Source: JBHPHA01 sp042569905
GTDB lineage: Bacteria > Patescibacteriota > Minisyncoccia > Moranbacterales > UBA9337
Assembly (NCBI GenBank): GCA_042569905.1
Contig: JBHPHA010000006.1
Location: 1-43,657, forward strand
Direction of reading: 5' to 3'
DNA: 43,657 nucleotides
Shown here one piece after another: positions 15,064-23,514 of this stretch. Below the pieces are notes generated by a model. The model was not told where the DNA came from. It saw only the letters and a list, made by a program, of their open reading frames with translations, and made no database searches. The translations under genes and the position numbers were made by a program. Positions within the stretch are counted from its first letter, which is position 1; each line of letters opens with the position of its first letter.

Positions 15064-16302
15064 ATGAAACAATCGATACTTTTTACGAAAACAAGAAAAG
15101 AGGCACCAAGAGATGAGGTGTCTAAGAATGCTCAACTTTTAATTAGAGCTGGATTTATTCACAAGGAGATGGCGGGAGTTTATTCTTATCTTCCATTGGG
15201 TCTTCGTGTTTTAAATAAGATAAACGCGATTATTAGAAAGGAGATGGATTTGATTGGAGGTCAAGAAATGTTTTTGTCTACTCTTCAAGATAGAGAAATA
15301 TGGAAAAAAACAGATAGGTGGGATGATGAGAAGCATGATGTTTGGTTTAAGACTAAGCTGAAAAATGGAAATGAAGTTGGTCTTGGGTCTACTCATGAGG
15401 AGCCAATTACTAGAATAATGAGTAATTTTGTGTCCTCTTATAAAGACCTGCCTTTTTCTGCGTATCAAATACAAACTAAATTTAGAAATGAAACTAGAGC
15501 TAAGAGTGGTATTATGAGGGGGAGAGAATTCCTAATGAAGGATTTATATTCTTTTTCAAAAAATGTTAGTGAGCATGATGATTTCTATGGAAAAGTTGAG
15601 GATGCTTATAATAATATATATAATGCTGTAGGTATTGGAGACACTACGTTTAAGACATTTGCTGCGGGAGGTAATTTTTCCAAATATTCTCATGAATTTC
15701 AAGCTATTTCTGATGCTGGAGAAGATATAATATATTTATGTAAAAAATGTTCTGTGGCAATAAATGATGAAATAATAAAAGAGCAAAGCACTTGTCCTGA
15801 GTGTGGTAATGATAACTTAGAGAAGAATAAATCTATAGAGGTTGGAAATATTTTTAGTCTAGGTACTAAGTTTTCAGATGCTCTTGATTTGACGTATGCT
15901 GATAGGGATGGAAAGAAGAATCCAGTGGTGATGGGGTGTTATGGTATAGGACCTAGTCGTGTGATGGGCACAATTGCCGAGACTTTTTCTGATGACAATG
16001 GTTTAATGTGGCCAGATGCTGTAGCTCCTTTTAGTGTTCATTTGATTAGTCTTAATGAGAATGAGAAGGCTCAAGAGATATATGAGAAACTTCAAGAAAG
16101 TGGAATTGATGTGTTGCTTGATGATAGAGACTCGAGGCCAGGGGAAAAATTCGCTGACAGTGATTTGATTGGAATTCCATGGAGAGTTGTTGTGAGTGGT
16201 AGATCCTTGGATAATGGCGGTGTTGAGGTAAAAAGACGTGACAGTAAGGATGGTGAAATAATTTCTGTTGATAACTTATTAGAAAAAATATCTAAAAAGT
16301 AG
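15064..16302 (+). CDS. proS: Prolyl-tRNA synthetase, short form
   Basis: A class II synthetase that charges tRNA-Pro. The 412 residues show motif 1 (MIGG-like LIGGQEMFL), motif 2 (TKFRNETRAKSGIMRGREF) and motif 3 (MGCYGIGPSRVMGTIAE), then the anticodon-binding domain. The large INS editing domain of long bacterial ProRS is absent. In its place is a short segment with two CxxC pairs (CKKC and CPEC), which looks like a zinc ribbon. The enzyme would therefore lack cis editing of Ala-tRNA-Pro. It is closely linked to rseP upstream. Confidence 0.95.
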   Translation: MKQSILFTKTRKEAPRDEVSKNAQLLIRAGFIHKEMAGVYSYLPLGLRVLNKINAIIRKEMDLIGGQEMFLSTLQDREIWKKTDRWDDEKHDVWFKTKLKNGNEVGLGSTHEEPITRIMSNFVSSYKDLPFSAYQIQTKFRNETRAKSGIMRGREFLMKDLYSFSKNVSEHDDFYGKVEDAYNNIYNAVGIGDTTFKTFAAGGNFSKYSHEFQAISDAGEDIIYLCKKCSVAINDEIIKEQSTCPECGNDNLEKNKSIEVGNIFSLGTKFSDALDLTYADRDGKKNPVVMGCYGIGPSRVMGTIAETFSDDNGLMWPDAVAPFSVHLISLNENEKAQEIYEKLQESGIDVLLDDRDSRPGEKFADSDLIGIPWRVVVSGRSLDNGGVEVKRRDSKDGEIISVDNLLEKISKK

Positions 16303-16393
16303 TAAAATAATCAATAGGTATAGTAATTTTTTTAAAAAATAATCATTAAATTTTCTTGCCAATTTGCGTAAGATGATTTGATTGAAAAAACAT

Positions 16394-16963
16394 ATGTTAG
16401 GAGTTATTATCTTAGTAATAGTTGGTGTAGCAGTCTTGGTTGTTTTTTGGGGAGTTTTAGTTTACAACGGTCTAATCAGGCTTAAAAATAGAGTGGATGA
16501 GGCTTGGAGTGATATTGATGTGCAATTAAAGAGGCGATATGATTTGATTCCTAATTTAATCAATACCGTGAAGGGTTATGCTTCTCATGAAAGCGCTACG
16601 TTTGAAAAAGTTGTGAAAGCTAGAAATGCAGCAATGAGTGCACAGGAGGCTGGAGATACAAAAGCTCAAATCGAAGCTGAAAACGCTTTGTCTTCAACAT
16701 TGAAATCAATTTTTGCTCTTTCAGAGAATTATCCAGACCTAAAGGCTAATACAAACTTTTTAGAATTACAAAAAGAGTTAACTGATACTGAGGATAAGAT
16801 TCAGGCTTCTAGGAGATTTTATAATGGAAATGTTAGGGACTTCAATACTAAAATTGAATTATTTCCAAATAATCTTGTTGCAGGTATGTTGAGATTTTCA
16901 AAAAGGGAATTTTTTGAAATTGAAAACGAGGACGAGAGAGAGAATGTTAAGGTCGAATTTTAG
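16394..16963 (+). CDS. lemA: LemA family protein
   Basis: The protein of about 189 residues has one N-terminal transmembrane helix and a long helical bundle. The family signature is clear: RLKNRVDEAWSDIDVQLKRR followed by YDLIPNLINTVKGYASHE. LemA proteins are membrane proteins of poorly known function, often next to HtpX, as here. I start at ATG 16394; TTG 16382 in frame would add MKKH and is possible. Upstream sequence has no Shine-Dalgarno motif. Confidence 0.9.
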   Translation: MLGVIILVIVGVAVLVVFWGVLVYNGLIRLKNRVDEAWSDIDVQLKRRYDLIPNLINTVKGYASHESATFEKVVKARNAAMSAQEAGDTKAQIEAENALSSTLKSIFALSENYPDLKANTNFLELQKELTDTEDKIQASRRFYNGNVRDFNTKIELFPNNLVAGMLRFSKREFFEIENEDERENVKVEF

Positions 16964-17028
16964 TATACGAATTAATTACAAACTTACAAGTCAAATCAAC
17001 GGATTGATATGGTTTTGTTTGAAAATGT

Positions 17029-17922
17029 ATGGCTACTTTATATACACAAGCAGATAGGAATGCGAGGTTAACCTGGATATATATCACAGGTTTTCTGGTT
17101 TTTGTCATCTTGGTGGGATATGTTTTTGCAGGTGCGATGGGTGATAGCACTATTTTGTATATCGCTATTATCTTTTCTATACTAATGAGCATTGGCTCTT
17201 ATTGGTGGAGTGATAAGATTGTTCTTAAAATGAGTGGTGCAAAAGAAGTGACTCATGATAATGCAAAAGATCTATATCATATTGTGGAAAATCTTTGTAT
17301 TACCGCAGGTCTTCCTATTCCTAAAATTTATATAATTCAAGACAGTGCTCTTAATGCATTTGCAACTGGTCGCGATCCTGAGCATGGAGTAATTTGTTTG
17401 ACGACTGGAATCATTGAGAGACTGGAGAAGAATGAATTGATGGGTGTGATTGCTCACGAGCTTTCACATATTGGAAATAGGGATATTTTAATTTCAACTG
17501 TCATAGTCGTTTTGGTTGGATTTGTCACATTGTTAGCCGATTGGTTTCGTTACTGGGCTTTTTTTGGAGGAAAAGATGATGATAATGGAGGTGGTCAATT
17601 TAGATTAGCATTGATTGTTGTTGCAATTATTCTTTCTATTTTGGCTCCAATTGCTTCTGTTTTGATGCAATTGGCAATTTCAAGAAAGAGAGAATTTTTG
17701 GCTGATGCGAGTGGTGGACTTTTGACGCGGTATCCTGAAGGCTTGGCTAGTGCATTGGAAAAAATTTCTGCTGATCCAAAGCCACTCGAAAAAGCAAATC
17801 GAGCAACAGCCCATTTGTTTATTTCGAATCCATTAAAGGGGAAGAAAGTTAGTAAACTATTTACGACACATCCACCAATAGAGGAAAGAATCTCTAGATT
17901 GAGGGATATGAATGATCAGTAA
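17029..17922 (+). CDS. htpX: Zinc metalloprotease HtpX (M48)
   Basis: The 297 residues hold two N-terminal helices (about 16-37 and 43-60), the catalytic HELSH at 143-147, two further helices, and the third ligand Glu in REFLADASGG. HtpX degrades misfolded membrane proteins with its active site on the cytoplasmic side. Ending motifs FTTHPPIEERISRLR are typical. The pairing with lemA, 65 bases upstream, is common in many bacteria. Confidence 0.95.
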   Translation: MATLYTQADRNARLTWIYITGFLVFVILVGYVFAGAMGDSTILYIAIIFSILMSIGSYWWSDKIVLKMSGAKEVTHDNAKDLYHIVENLCITAGLPIPKIYIIQDSALNAFATGRDPEHGVICLTTGIIERLEKNELMGVIAHELSHIGNRDILISTVIVVLVGFVTLLADWFRYWAFFGGKDDDNGGGQFRLALIVVAIILSILAPIASVLMQLAISRKREFLADASGGLLTRYPEGLASALEKISADPKPLEKANRATAHLFISNPLKGKKVSKLFTTHPPIEERISRLRDMNDQ

Positions 17923-17930
17923 TAAATTAT

Positions 17931-18278
17931 ATGAAAAATGTATTTGAAAAACCTGTGAATAATCAGGAAAGAGATAGGAGTTATTTAGTTAAAGATTATT
18001 TTGGTAATGAGAGCAATTTTAAAAATGAAGTCGTTGTGAGAATAATGGAATGCACTGAAGACAGTCGTTCTTTAGATGAAAAAAGATTATTAAAAGACTT
18101 AATGGTTGCAACTGAGTATAGCCAGCTTTCTGTTGAAGAGAAGGGGTACTTGGAAGAAAAGATAATGGCTATTAAAATCGAGCGAAAGAAGCGGGATGAG
18201 ATTTGGGATCAGGAGGCGGAAAGAGCTGGGTACAGTGATGCAGATGAGTACAGGAAATTTTTAAAAGGGAATGAATAA
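17931..18278 (+). CDS. Hypothetical soluble protein
   Basis: This 115-residue, highly charged helical protein starts 8 bases after htpX and is probably in the same transcript. The sequence has no membrane segment or motif I recognise. The C-terminal half, EEKIMAIKIERKKRDEIWDQ, looks like a coiled coil. The start ATG is preceded by AATAAATTAT. Confidence 0.65.
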   Translation: MKNVFEKPVNNQERDRSYLVKDYFGNESNFKNEVVVRIMECTEDSRSLDEKRLLKDLMVATEYSQLSVEEKGYLEEKIMAIKIERKKRDEIWDQEAERAGYSDADEYRKFLKGNE

Positions 18279-18301
18279 GGTTTAATTGCAGGGTTTGTTG
18301 T

Positions 18302-18727
18302 ATGAATTTTAAGATACCTAAGAATACAGAAAAATATTATTGGACCAAGCATAGTATTATTAAGATGCGACAGTATGGTCTTAGCGCTCAAAGAGTTATT
18401 CGTGTTATTCGAGTTCCAAAAAGAACAGAGAAAGGAATTGTGAAAAGTACTGTGGCTGTTATGCAGCCCGTCTCTACTAAGCGAGATGAGAAAGGTGAAG
18501 TCACTTGGAAGAGTGAGGTCTGGGTGATGTATAAAATAGGCAAAAGAAAGAAGGAATTTCAAGATAAATATTCTTTTTCAAGGTTTAATTCAAAAGCTCT
18601 TTCTAGTATATCCTTGGGAAATCAAAAGCAAATGAAAATAATTAGTGCATGGAAGTATCCCGGGGTTAGTCCTAAGAATAATCCAATACCAGAGAATATA
18701 CTAGAGGAAATTGAAAATATAATCTAA
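18302..18727 (+). CDS. Hypothetical protein, DUF4258-like start
   Basis: This 141-residue basic protein has an N-terminal TKHSIIKMRQYGLSAQRVIRV followed by a basic strand region. That recalls the 'HA..RM..R.I....V' pattern of DUF4258-type small proteins, some of which are toxin-like. Later segments (EVWVMYKIG, KIISAWKYPG) are beta strands. The homology is weak by eye. It lies 23 bases after the 17931 gene. Confidence 0.6.
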   Translation: MNFKIPKNTEKYYWTKHSIIKMRQYGLSAQRVIRVIRVPKRTEKGIVKSTVAVMQPVSTKRDEKGEVTWKSEVWVMYKIGKRKKEFQDKYSFSRFNSKALSSISLGNQKQMKIISAWKYPGVSPKNNPIPENILEEIENII

Positions 18728-18807
18728 GCACAAGTTTGCTGTTGATATGCTTTGATGCTAATATTAAGTAAACATTGAAATATAATAACTTTTTATAAAA
18801 TAAATTT

Positions 18808-19242
18808 ATGGAAGAGAACAGAACTCAAAGTCAAGAATCTCAGACCGAAAAAGAGGTTCAGGAAAATGCTTCTGAACCTGTTTTAGAGACTAAGGTGGAG
18901 AAGGAAGAAGAGATGGTTGATGAGAAAATCGAGGGAGCGAGCGAGCATAAGGCGATAGCTATTATTGGCTATATTATACCAGTTCTATTTTTTATCCCTT
19001 TAGTTTCTGAGGATAAGGACAATGCTTTTGCTAAGTTCCATGCTAATCAACACTTGGTATTGTTAATTTCTTGGATAGTTGTGAATGTGGTTGGTGGTGC
19101 GATTCCACTTATTGGGTGGGCTATTATACTACCAATTGGAACACTTGCTTTGATAGTATTTGCAATTTTTGGAATAGTGAATGCTGTTCAAGAAAGAATG
19201 GAGGGAATGCCAGTTATTGGTAAAATTAAGATTATAAAGTAA
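18808..19242 (+). CDS. DUF4870/Tic20-like membrane protein
   Basis: The 144 residues begin with a roughly 45-residue Glu/Gln-rich tail. Three to four hydrophobic segments follow, with the motif AFAKFHANQHLVLLISWIV. The FHA.Q motif before a long helix is typical of the DUF4870 family. The function is unknown; it is probably an inner-membrane protein with a cytoplasmic acidic tail. It is followed by a terminator. Confidence 0.75.
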   Translation: MEENRTQSQESQTEKEVQENASEPVLETKVEKEEEMVDEKIEGASEHKAIAIIGYIIPVLFFIPLVSEDKDNAFAKFHANQHLVLLISWIVVNVVGGAIPLIGWAIILPIGTLALIVFAIFGIVNAVQERMEGMPVIGKIKIIK

Positions 19243-19272
19243 GAATATAAGAGGATTTTTGAGTAGAATAAA

Positions 19273-19305
19273 AGCAGGCAATTTTTGTTTTTGCCTGTTT
19301 TGTTT
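19273..19305 (+). terminator. Intrinsic terminator
   Basis: AGCAGGCAA pairs with TTGCCTGTT across a T-rich loop, followed by TTTGTTTT. Confidence 0.8.
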
Positions 19306-19348
19306 TATAATTAAAGATATAATTTTGGATTAAATTTTTTTAAATAGT

Positions 19349-20785
19349 ATGAATAGCAAAAATAAAAGAACAAAGATTGTGGCAACTATCGGTCCAGTTT
19401 CGGAATCAAAAGAGAATTTAAGAGCAATGATGAAAAACGGACTCAATGTGGCAAGGCTGAATTTTTCACACAATGAGCATAGTTGGCATAAGAATGCTAT
19501 TAAGACTATTAGGAAAGTTGCTGATGAATTGGGGGTTAACGTAGGAATTTTGGCTGATCTCCAGGGTCCAAGGATTAGAGTTAGTACTGCAAATGAACTG
19601 AAGGCTGTGAAGGGTAAAGAAATTTTAGTAAGTGACGTTTCTCATAAAAAAACACTAAGTGATTTTTCTGCGGATTTATTTTATCTTGATTATCCAGGAA
19701 TTATTCAAAAATTGGAGGTGGGTCATTATATTCTGATTGAGGATGGATTGATAAAATTGGAGGTTATAAAGAAAGAGAAGAAGGTATTAAGAACCAAGGT
19801 TGTTGATGGTGGCGTAATTAAGAATCATAAAGGAATAAATATACCTGCGGCAAATTTGGATATTGAAGTTATTACTAAAAAAGATAAAAAAGACTTGGAA
19901 TTTGCAATAAAAAACAATGTTGATTTTGTGGCTCTTTCGTTTGTTCGAAATGGCGAAAACATTGTTAACTTGAAGAAGTTGATGAAGAAATATGCAGGAA
20001 GTGACAAGAACCTTCCGCATGTAGTTTCTAAAATAGAAAGATCTGAGGCGATTGATAATCTGGATGAGATTCTGGATGAAACTGATGCTGTGATGGTTGC
20101 GAGAGGGGATTTGGCAACAGAAACTAGTCCTGGAAGATTGGCTGTGTATCAGAAAAAAATTGTTGCAAAGAGTTTGAGGAAAATGAAGCCAGTAATTATG
20201 GCTACTGAGATGTTGGATAGTATGATTGAAAATCCTCGTCCAACAAGAGCGGAAATCAGTGATGTTTCTAATGCTGTGATCGATCATACGGACGCAGTGA
20301 TGCTTAGTGGCGAAACTGCGGGGGGAAAGTACCCAGTAGAAACTATTGAAGTCATGAGTGATATTATTTCAAGCATAGAAGAATCACCATATGATGACGT
20401 TTATAGGGCATTAAGAGTAAATATTAAATCAGACTACGCAACAATAATTAGAGGTGCTTATGAGATTGCAAAAAGCTTTAATGCGAAAGCAATTGCAATG
20501 GTTAGCGTGAGCGGTTTTACTGCAAGAATGATTTCTCATTTTAGACCTGAGCAAAAAATTATGGTTGCTACAAATAATAAGAAAACGCACAGTCAGCTTT
20601 CACTAGCTTGGGGCGTGGATTCTTATTACATCAAAGAAAGAAAATTAGACAACCTTATTGACGAAATGATTGCTGAGGCAAAGAAGAAAAAAGAACTTAA
20701 AAAGGGAGATCAAATTGTTGTCATCCTCGGAAGAGTTCCTTGCGGGCAAAAGATGAGACTAGTTGGAGTAAGAGGAATTGTTTAA
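19349..20785 (+). CDS. pyk: Pyruvate kinase
   Basis: Pyruvate kinase converts phosphoenolpyruvate and ADP to pyruvate and ATP. The 478 residues match the full length of the family. Visible are the N-terminal KIVATIGPVSES and NVARLNFSHN, the metal/phosphate region VMVARGDLATE, the signature KPVIMATEMLDSMI, and the C-terminal allosteric domain. Lys of VVSKIERSEAI is the expected catalytic lysine. The gene stands alone between two terminators. The ATG has no Shine-Dalgarno motif. Confidence 0.97.
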   Translation: MNSKNKRTKIVATIGPVSESKENLRAMMKNGLNVARLNFSHNEHSWHKNAIKTIRKVADELGVNVGILADLQGPRIRVSTANELKAVKGKEILVSDVSHKKTLSDFSADLFYLDYPGIIQKLEVGHYILIEDGLIKLEVIKKEKKVLRTKVVDGGVIKNHKGINIPAANLDIEVITKKDKKDLEFAIKNNVDFVALSFVRNGENIVNLKKLMKKYAGSDKNLPHVVSKIERSEAIDNLDEILDETDAVMVARGDLATETSPGRLAVYQKKIVAKSLRKMKPVIMATEMLDSMIENPRPTRAEISDVSNAVIDHTDAVMLSGETAGGKYPVETIEVMSDIISSIEESPYDDVYRALRVNIKSDYATIIRGAYEIAKSFNAKAIAMVSVSGFTARMISHFRPEQKIMVATNNKKTHSQLSLAWGVDSYYIKERKLDNLIDEMIAEAKKKKELKKGDQIVVILGRVPCGQKMRLVGVRGIV

Positions 20786-20891
20786 TTAATGAGTGATGAC
20801 TTAGGAATAAAAGACTAGTGAAATTTGAGTAGCTAGTTTTTTGTCTTGAAATTTGCCTTTAAGTATGTAAGAATAGAAGGAGTTTGAAGTT

Positions 20892-20976
20892 GGAGAGGTG
20901 GCCGAGCGGTTGAAGGCGCACGCTTGGAAAGCGTGTTAAGAGCAATCTTACGCAGGTTCGAATCCTGTTCTCTCCG
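20892..20976 (+). tRNA. tRNA-Ser (GGA)
   Basis: The acceptor pairs GGAGAGG with TCTCTCC. The anticodon arm is CACGC-TTGGAAA-GCGTG with anticodon GGA. The long variable arm typical of serine tRNAs is present (TTAAGAGCAATCTTACGC), and the discriminator is G. Confidence 0.95.
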
Positions 20977-20983
20977 CAAATTA

Positions 20984-21009
20984 AAAACCCTTTAAATAAA
21001 GGGTTTTTT
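20984..21009 (+). terminator. Terminator of tRNA-Ser
   Basis: AAAACCCTTT pairs with AAAGGGTTTT across AAAT, ending in a T-run. Confidence 0.9.
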
Positions 21010-21165
21010 GATACTCAGAAATGGGGAAAGTGGACACACTGGGACTTTTTTAGAAAAAAGCCAAGAAAGTAGTTAAAAGATTCATCGAAAAAGACGAGAA
21101 AGAAATAATTTAGTTTCTGGAAAGATAAAAATAATCTACAAATTTATCAACAATTCAAACCCTTC

Positions 21166-21193
21166 AAAAATCCTTCAACAAAGGGATTTTTTT
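21166..21193 (+). terminator. Second terminator-like hairpin
   Basis: AAATCC (21168-21173) pairs with GGATTT (21184-21189), then a T-run. The 21010-21165 stretch before it holds no convincing gene; it includes short open fragments such as KKVVKRFIEKDEKEII. Confidence 0.6.
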
Positions 21194-21220
21194 GGTATCC
21201 GAATAACTATGTCTTAGGTA

Positions 21221-21249
21221 TTGACATTTTTGGTAAAATGTGATACGAT
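21221..21249 (+). promoter_or_regulatory. Promoter for the 21320 gene
   Basis: TTGACA (21221-21226), a 17-base spacer, TACGAT (21244-21249). Transcription should start near 21256, giving a leader of about 65 bases. Confidence 0.75.
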
Positions 21250-21319
21250 TGATTATCGAGTCATAAGATTCGAGAGGTAGTTTTTTGAAATATTAATGTC
21301 TATTGTGGAGGAATTTGTG

Positions 21320-21742
21320 ATGGCTGAGAAAATCAATGTACCTTGTGAAGTTAAGGATTATGCCGTATTGATTATGGGTAATGATGAGAGAAAGACTATT
21401 GAGGTTGAAGATAGGGATATCGGCAATTTGCCTAAAGAGGTCTGGGAATATCATTCATTTTATTTTAAAAAAATAGTAGCTGGTGAGGCTGAATATGGTG
21501 GCAAAAAGTATGAAGTTAGTGCGGAGAGAGTGGATGTTTCCAAGGAGTATTACATAGGAGAAGAAGTTTCTTATGAGGAGTATGCGGAAAAATCTACTGA
21601 TCATCCAAATACTAAGAAAAATGCGAAGTGGTCTCTCGATAATCGTCCTAATTCTTTTATACATAAACTGGCAAATGGTCAGTATAGAGTGAGGTGGCCT
21701 CGTACGGAATACGAAATGATCTCTCCCGAATTGCTGAAATAA
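21320..21742 (+). CDS. Hypothetical protein, Shine-Dalgarno-led orphan
   Basis: The protein is 140 residues from ATG 21320. I choose this start because GGAGG at 21307-21311 stands 8 bases ahead; an in-frame ATG at 21296 lies before the motif. The protein is soluble and rich in Glu, Tyr and Lys, with predicted beta strands (YAVLIMGNDERKTIEVED, AEYGGKKYEVSAERVDV), and it ends in a basic tail. No family is recognised. It is a single-gene unit with its own promoter and terminator, like the gene at 1238-1822. Confidence 0.75.
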   Translation: MAEKINVPCEVKDYAVLIMGNDERKTIEVEDRDIGNLPKEVWEYHSFYFKKIVAGEAEYGGKKYEVSAERVDVSKEYYIGEEVSYEEYAEKSTDHPNTKKNAKWSLDNRPNSFIHKLANGQYRVRWPRTEYEMISPELLK

Positions 21743-21766
21743 AAACAATAAATAAGATACGGTGTT

Positions 21767-21806
21767 AAGCCGCTGCTGAAAATAATCAGTAGTGGTTTTT
21801 TATTTT
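21767..21806 (+). terminator. Intrinsic terminator
   Basis: AAGCCGCTGCTGA pairs with TCAGTAGTGGTT (with G-T pairs), followed by TTTTTATTTTT. Confidence 0.85.
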
Positions 21807-21825
21807 TCAGAGAAATATAGAATGT

Positions 21826-21967
21826 TGCAAGCATTAATGGATGATTTTGGTGTGGAGTTGGCTTGTATATTACTAAGGCTATTGTGGAAGAGCATGGTGG
21901 AAAAATAGGATTTGAAAGTATTGAAGGTGAGGGAAGTACTTTCTGGATTGAATTGCCGATTAAGTAG
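21826..21967 (+). pseudogene. C-terminal remnant of a sensor histidine kinase
   Basis: From 21860 the frame reads GLYITKAIVEEHGGKIGFES followed by IEGEGSTFWIELPIK and a stop. This is the end of an HK ATPase domain, with the G2-type box. Just before it, GGTGTGGAGTTGG needs one extra base to give the expected G-V-G-V-G-L, so the reading frame is broken near 21851-21858. No kinase body lies upstream. It is a decayed fragment. Confidence 0.75.
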
Positions 21968-21991
21968 TCATATTAATTGCTACTTGAATAT

Positions 21992-22026
21992 TAAAAAACA
22001 AGCAATATGTTTATTGCTTGTTTTGA
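21992..22026. terminator. Bidirectional terminator
   Basis: AAAACAAGCAATA pairs with TATTGCTTGTTTT across a 4-base loop, with T-runs in both directions. It serves the minus-strand gene 22035-22562. Confidence 0.85.
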
Positions 22027-22034
22027 GTTAGAGT

Positions 22035-22562
22035 TTATTTTCTTTTAAATGAGAAATCAAATTCTTTTTGAATTTTTTCTCCGTATTTTATAATGACATT
22101 GTTACATTTATAATTCCCGTAATCTATCATTTGCAGATATCCTTCTTCTGATTTAGAGAAATTTTCAGAGAAGAAAAAATGGTGCTTATCTGCATAAGCT
22201 TCATCGTTAGTCAATTTGCACATTTGGCTCCGAAATTCAAAAGAATTAATGTTTAGTGATTTGACTCGTTTTTGGACATTGACGATTCCGAGAAATGAGA
22301 AATAGGTTGGAACCAGAAGTGACGATTTTGTTTTTTTGAAAAGCAATCGTTCATTTAAGTTTTCCATCGGACCTGCAAATAGATTACCTCGAATACTTGC
22401 GGAGTATCTATAATTAAATCTAATGAACATTCTCCAGAAAATTCCGCGATTAACTAGATAGATCGTGTTTTTAATAGCGCTAATGAAGTGTATTATAGCT
22501 ATCTTGATGACAAAATTTTTAAAAAAAATGACGATTCTTTTGTGTCCCTTTTTTATCTTCAT
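22035..22562 (-). CDS. Hypothetical protein
   Basis: The 175-residue protein has a very basic N-terminus and a weakly hydrophobic stretch (about 9-35, VIFFKNFVIKIAIIHFISAI), perhaps a membrane anchor. The rest is soluble, with beta-rich and charged parts and two Cys residues. I recognise no family. It ends right before a bidirectional terminator, which supports a real gene. The start ATG has A-rich upstream sequence. Confidence 0.55.
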   Translation of the reverse strand: MKIKKGHKRIVIFFKNFVIKIAIIHFISAIKNTIYLVNRGIFWRMFIRFNYRYSASIRGNLFAGPMENLNERLLFKKTKSSLLVPTYFSFLGIVNVQKRVKSLNINSFEFRSQMCKLTNDEAYADKHHFFFSENFSKSEEGYLQMIDYGNYKCNNVIIKYGEKIQKEFDFSFKRK

Positions 22563-22714
22563 TAAAAGCCTCTTTTTATGAATAATAATTTGTTAAGTAG
22601 CTATGTGTAATTCTTTGAGTGTTAGTATATAGTTATTGTTCTGGGAAGTCAAATGATGTTTCTAATGAAGATATGATGAAGATATGATGAAGGTATAAAA
22701 AGAATTAAGTAATA

Positions 22715-22834
22715 AAAATAAAAAGGCCATTCGAGAATAAGTTCCCGAATGACCCTGGACAGTTACAACTCGTGAGTTGCAACACCTGCGCCGCTCAATG
22801 ACTATCAGCGTTACTAATAATCAGAGCAGCATTT
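22715..22834 (-). ncRNA. Candidate small RNA, about 120 nt
   Basis: On the minus strand a good promoter is followed by about 120 bases with no frame and then an intrinsic terminator. One hairpin is GTTGCAACTC-ac-GAGTTGTAAC. The terminator stem CATTCGGGAA...GAGAATG-like pairs CATTCG with CGAATG and ends in CTTTTTATTTTTA. It does not carry SRP, 6S or tmRNA signatures. It may regulate genes in trans. The bases 22563-22714 to its left hold no gene; they include a short GAAGATATGAT tandem repeat near 22666-22690. Confidence 0.6.
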
Positions 22835-22840
22835 GATTCT

Positions 22841-22869
22841 ATGTTATATCAGTAGGTGATTTTTGTCAA
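22841..22869 (-). promoter_or_regulatory. Promoter of the minus-strand small RNA
   Basis: On the minus strand: TTGACA (22864-22869), a 17-base spacer, TAACAT (22841-22846). Confidence 0.7.
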
Positions 22870-22928
22870 CGAATCTATGGTGATTGTGATATAATAAAAG
22901 AATAAGAGTAATTAAATAATTTAAATAT

Positions 22929-23450
22929 ATGAAAAAAGCTTTTTCGGAAAATTTAATCTTTCTGGATACTGAGTTTACGAGTCTGGATCCAAATAAGGGG
23001 GAGATTCTTTCTATTGGTTTGGTGAAGATGAATGGGGAAGAGTTATATTTGGAATTGGAGTATGATGGGGAGGTAGATGAATGGGTGAAGGAAAATGTTT
23101 TTCCTAGTCTAAATCAAGATAAGATTAAAAGGGAAGATGTGATTGATAGGATAAGGGAATTTGTTGGCAAGCAGCGCCCGAGAGTTGTTGCTTATGTGGA
23201 TAATTTCGATGTAGTGTATCTGTGTAAGTTAATAGGAACTGAGAATTTTCAGGAAATATTTTACTGGATACCAGTCGATTTTTCTTCAATTCTATTTGCG
23301 CATGGAGTGAGTCCGGATAGTATTTCATCTCGAGGGAGAGATTATGAATTCTTAAAGAAATTAGGAGTGGATTCTCAGAAATATAATCAACATAATGCGT
23401 TGGACGATGCAAAGTTTCTTCGTGAAGTGTATTTGAAGTTTTTTGTCTAG
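22929..23450 (+). CDS. DEDD-type 3'-5' exonuclease-like protein
   Basis: The 173 residues form an RNase H-fold exonuclease domain. ExoI is FLDTEFTSLD (D13, E15), and ExoIII is H155-N-A-L-D-D160, the DEDDh type. A middle Asp (YVDNFDVVYL) fits ExoII. The small size is like single-domain RNases or proofreading-type exonucleases acting on DNA or RNA 3' ends. It is followed by its own terminator. The substrate is not known. Confidence 0.8.
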   Translation: MKKAFSENLIFLDTEFTSLDPNKGEILSIGLVKMNGEELYLELEYDGEVDEWVKENVFPSLNQDKIKREDVIDRIREFVGKQRPRVVAYVDNFDVVYLCKLIGTENFQEIFYWIPVDFSSILFAHGVSPDSISSRGRDYEFLKKLGVDSQKYNQHNALDDAKFLREVYLKFFV

Positions 23451-23480
23451 AATTAGTTTTAATGTCTAGAGCAAGATTTA

Positions 23481-23512
23481 AAAACAGCAGTCAGTAGACG
23501 GCTGTTTTTTTA
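23481..23512 (+). terminator. Intrinsic terminator
   Basis: AAACAGC pairs with GCTGTTT, followed by a T-run. Confidence 0.8.
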
Positions 23513-23514
23513 TT

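Noticed and set aside
21010..21165. Insertion-sequence remnant suggested by GTGGACACACTGGGAC
   Set aside because: No matching inverted end or transposase frame is found; the stretch is too short to support it.
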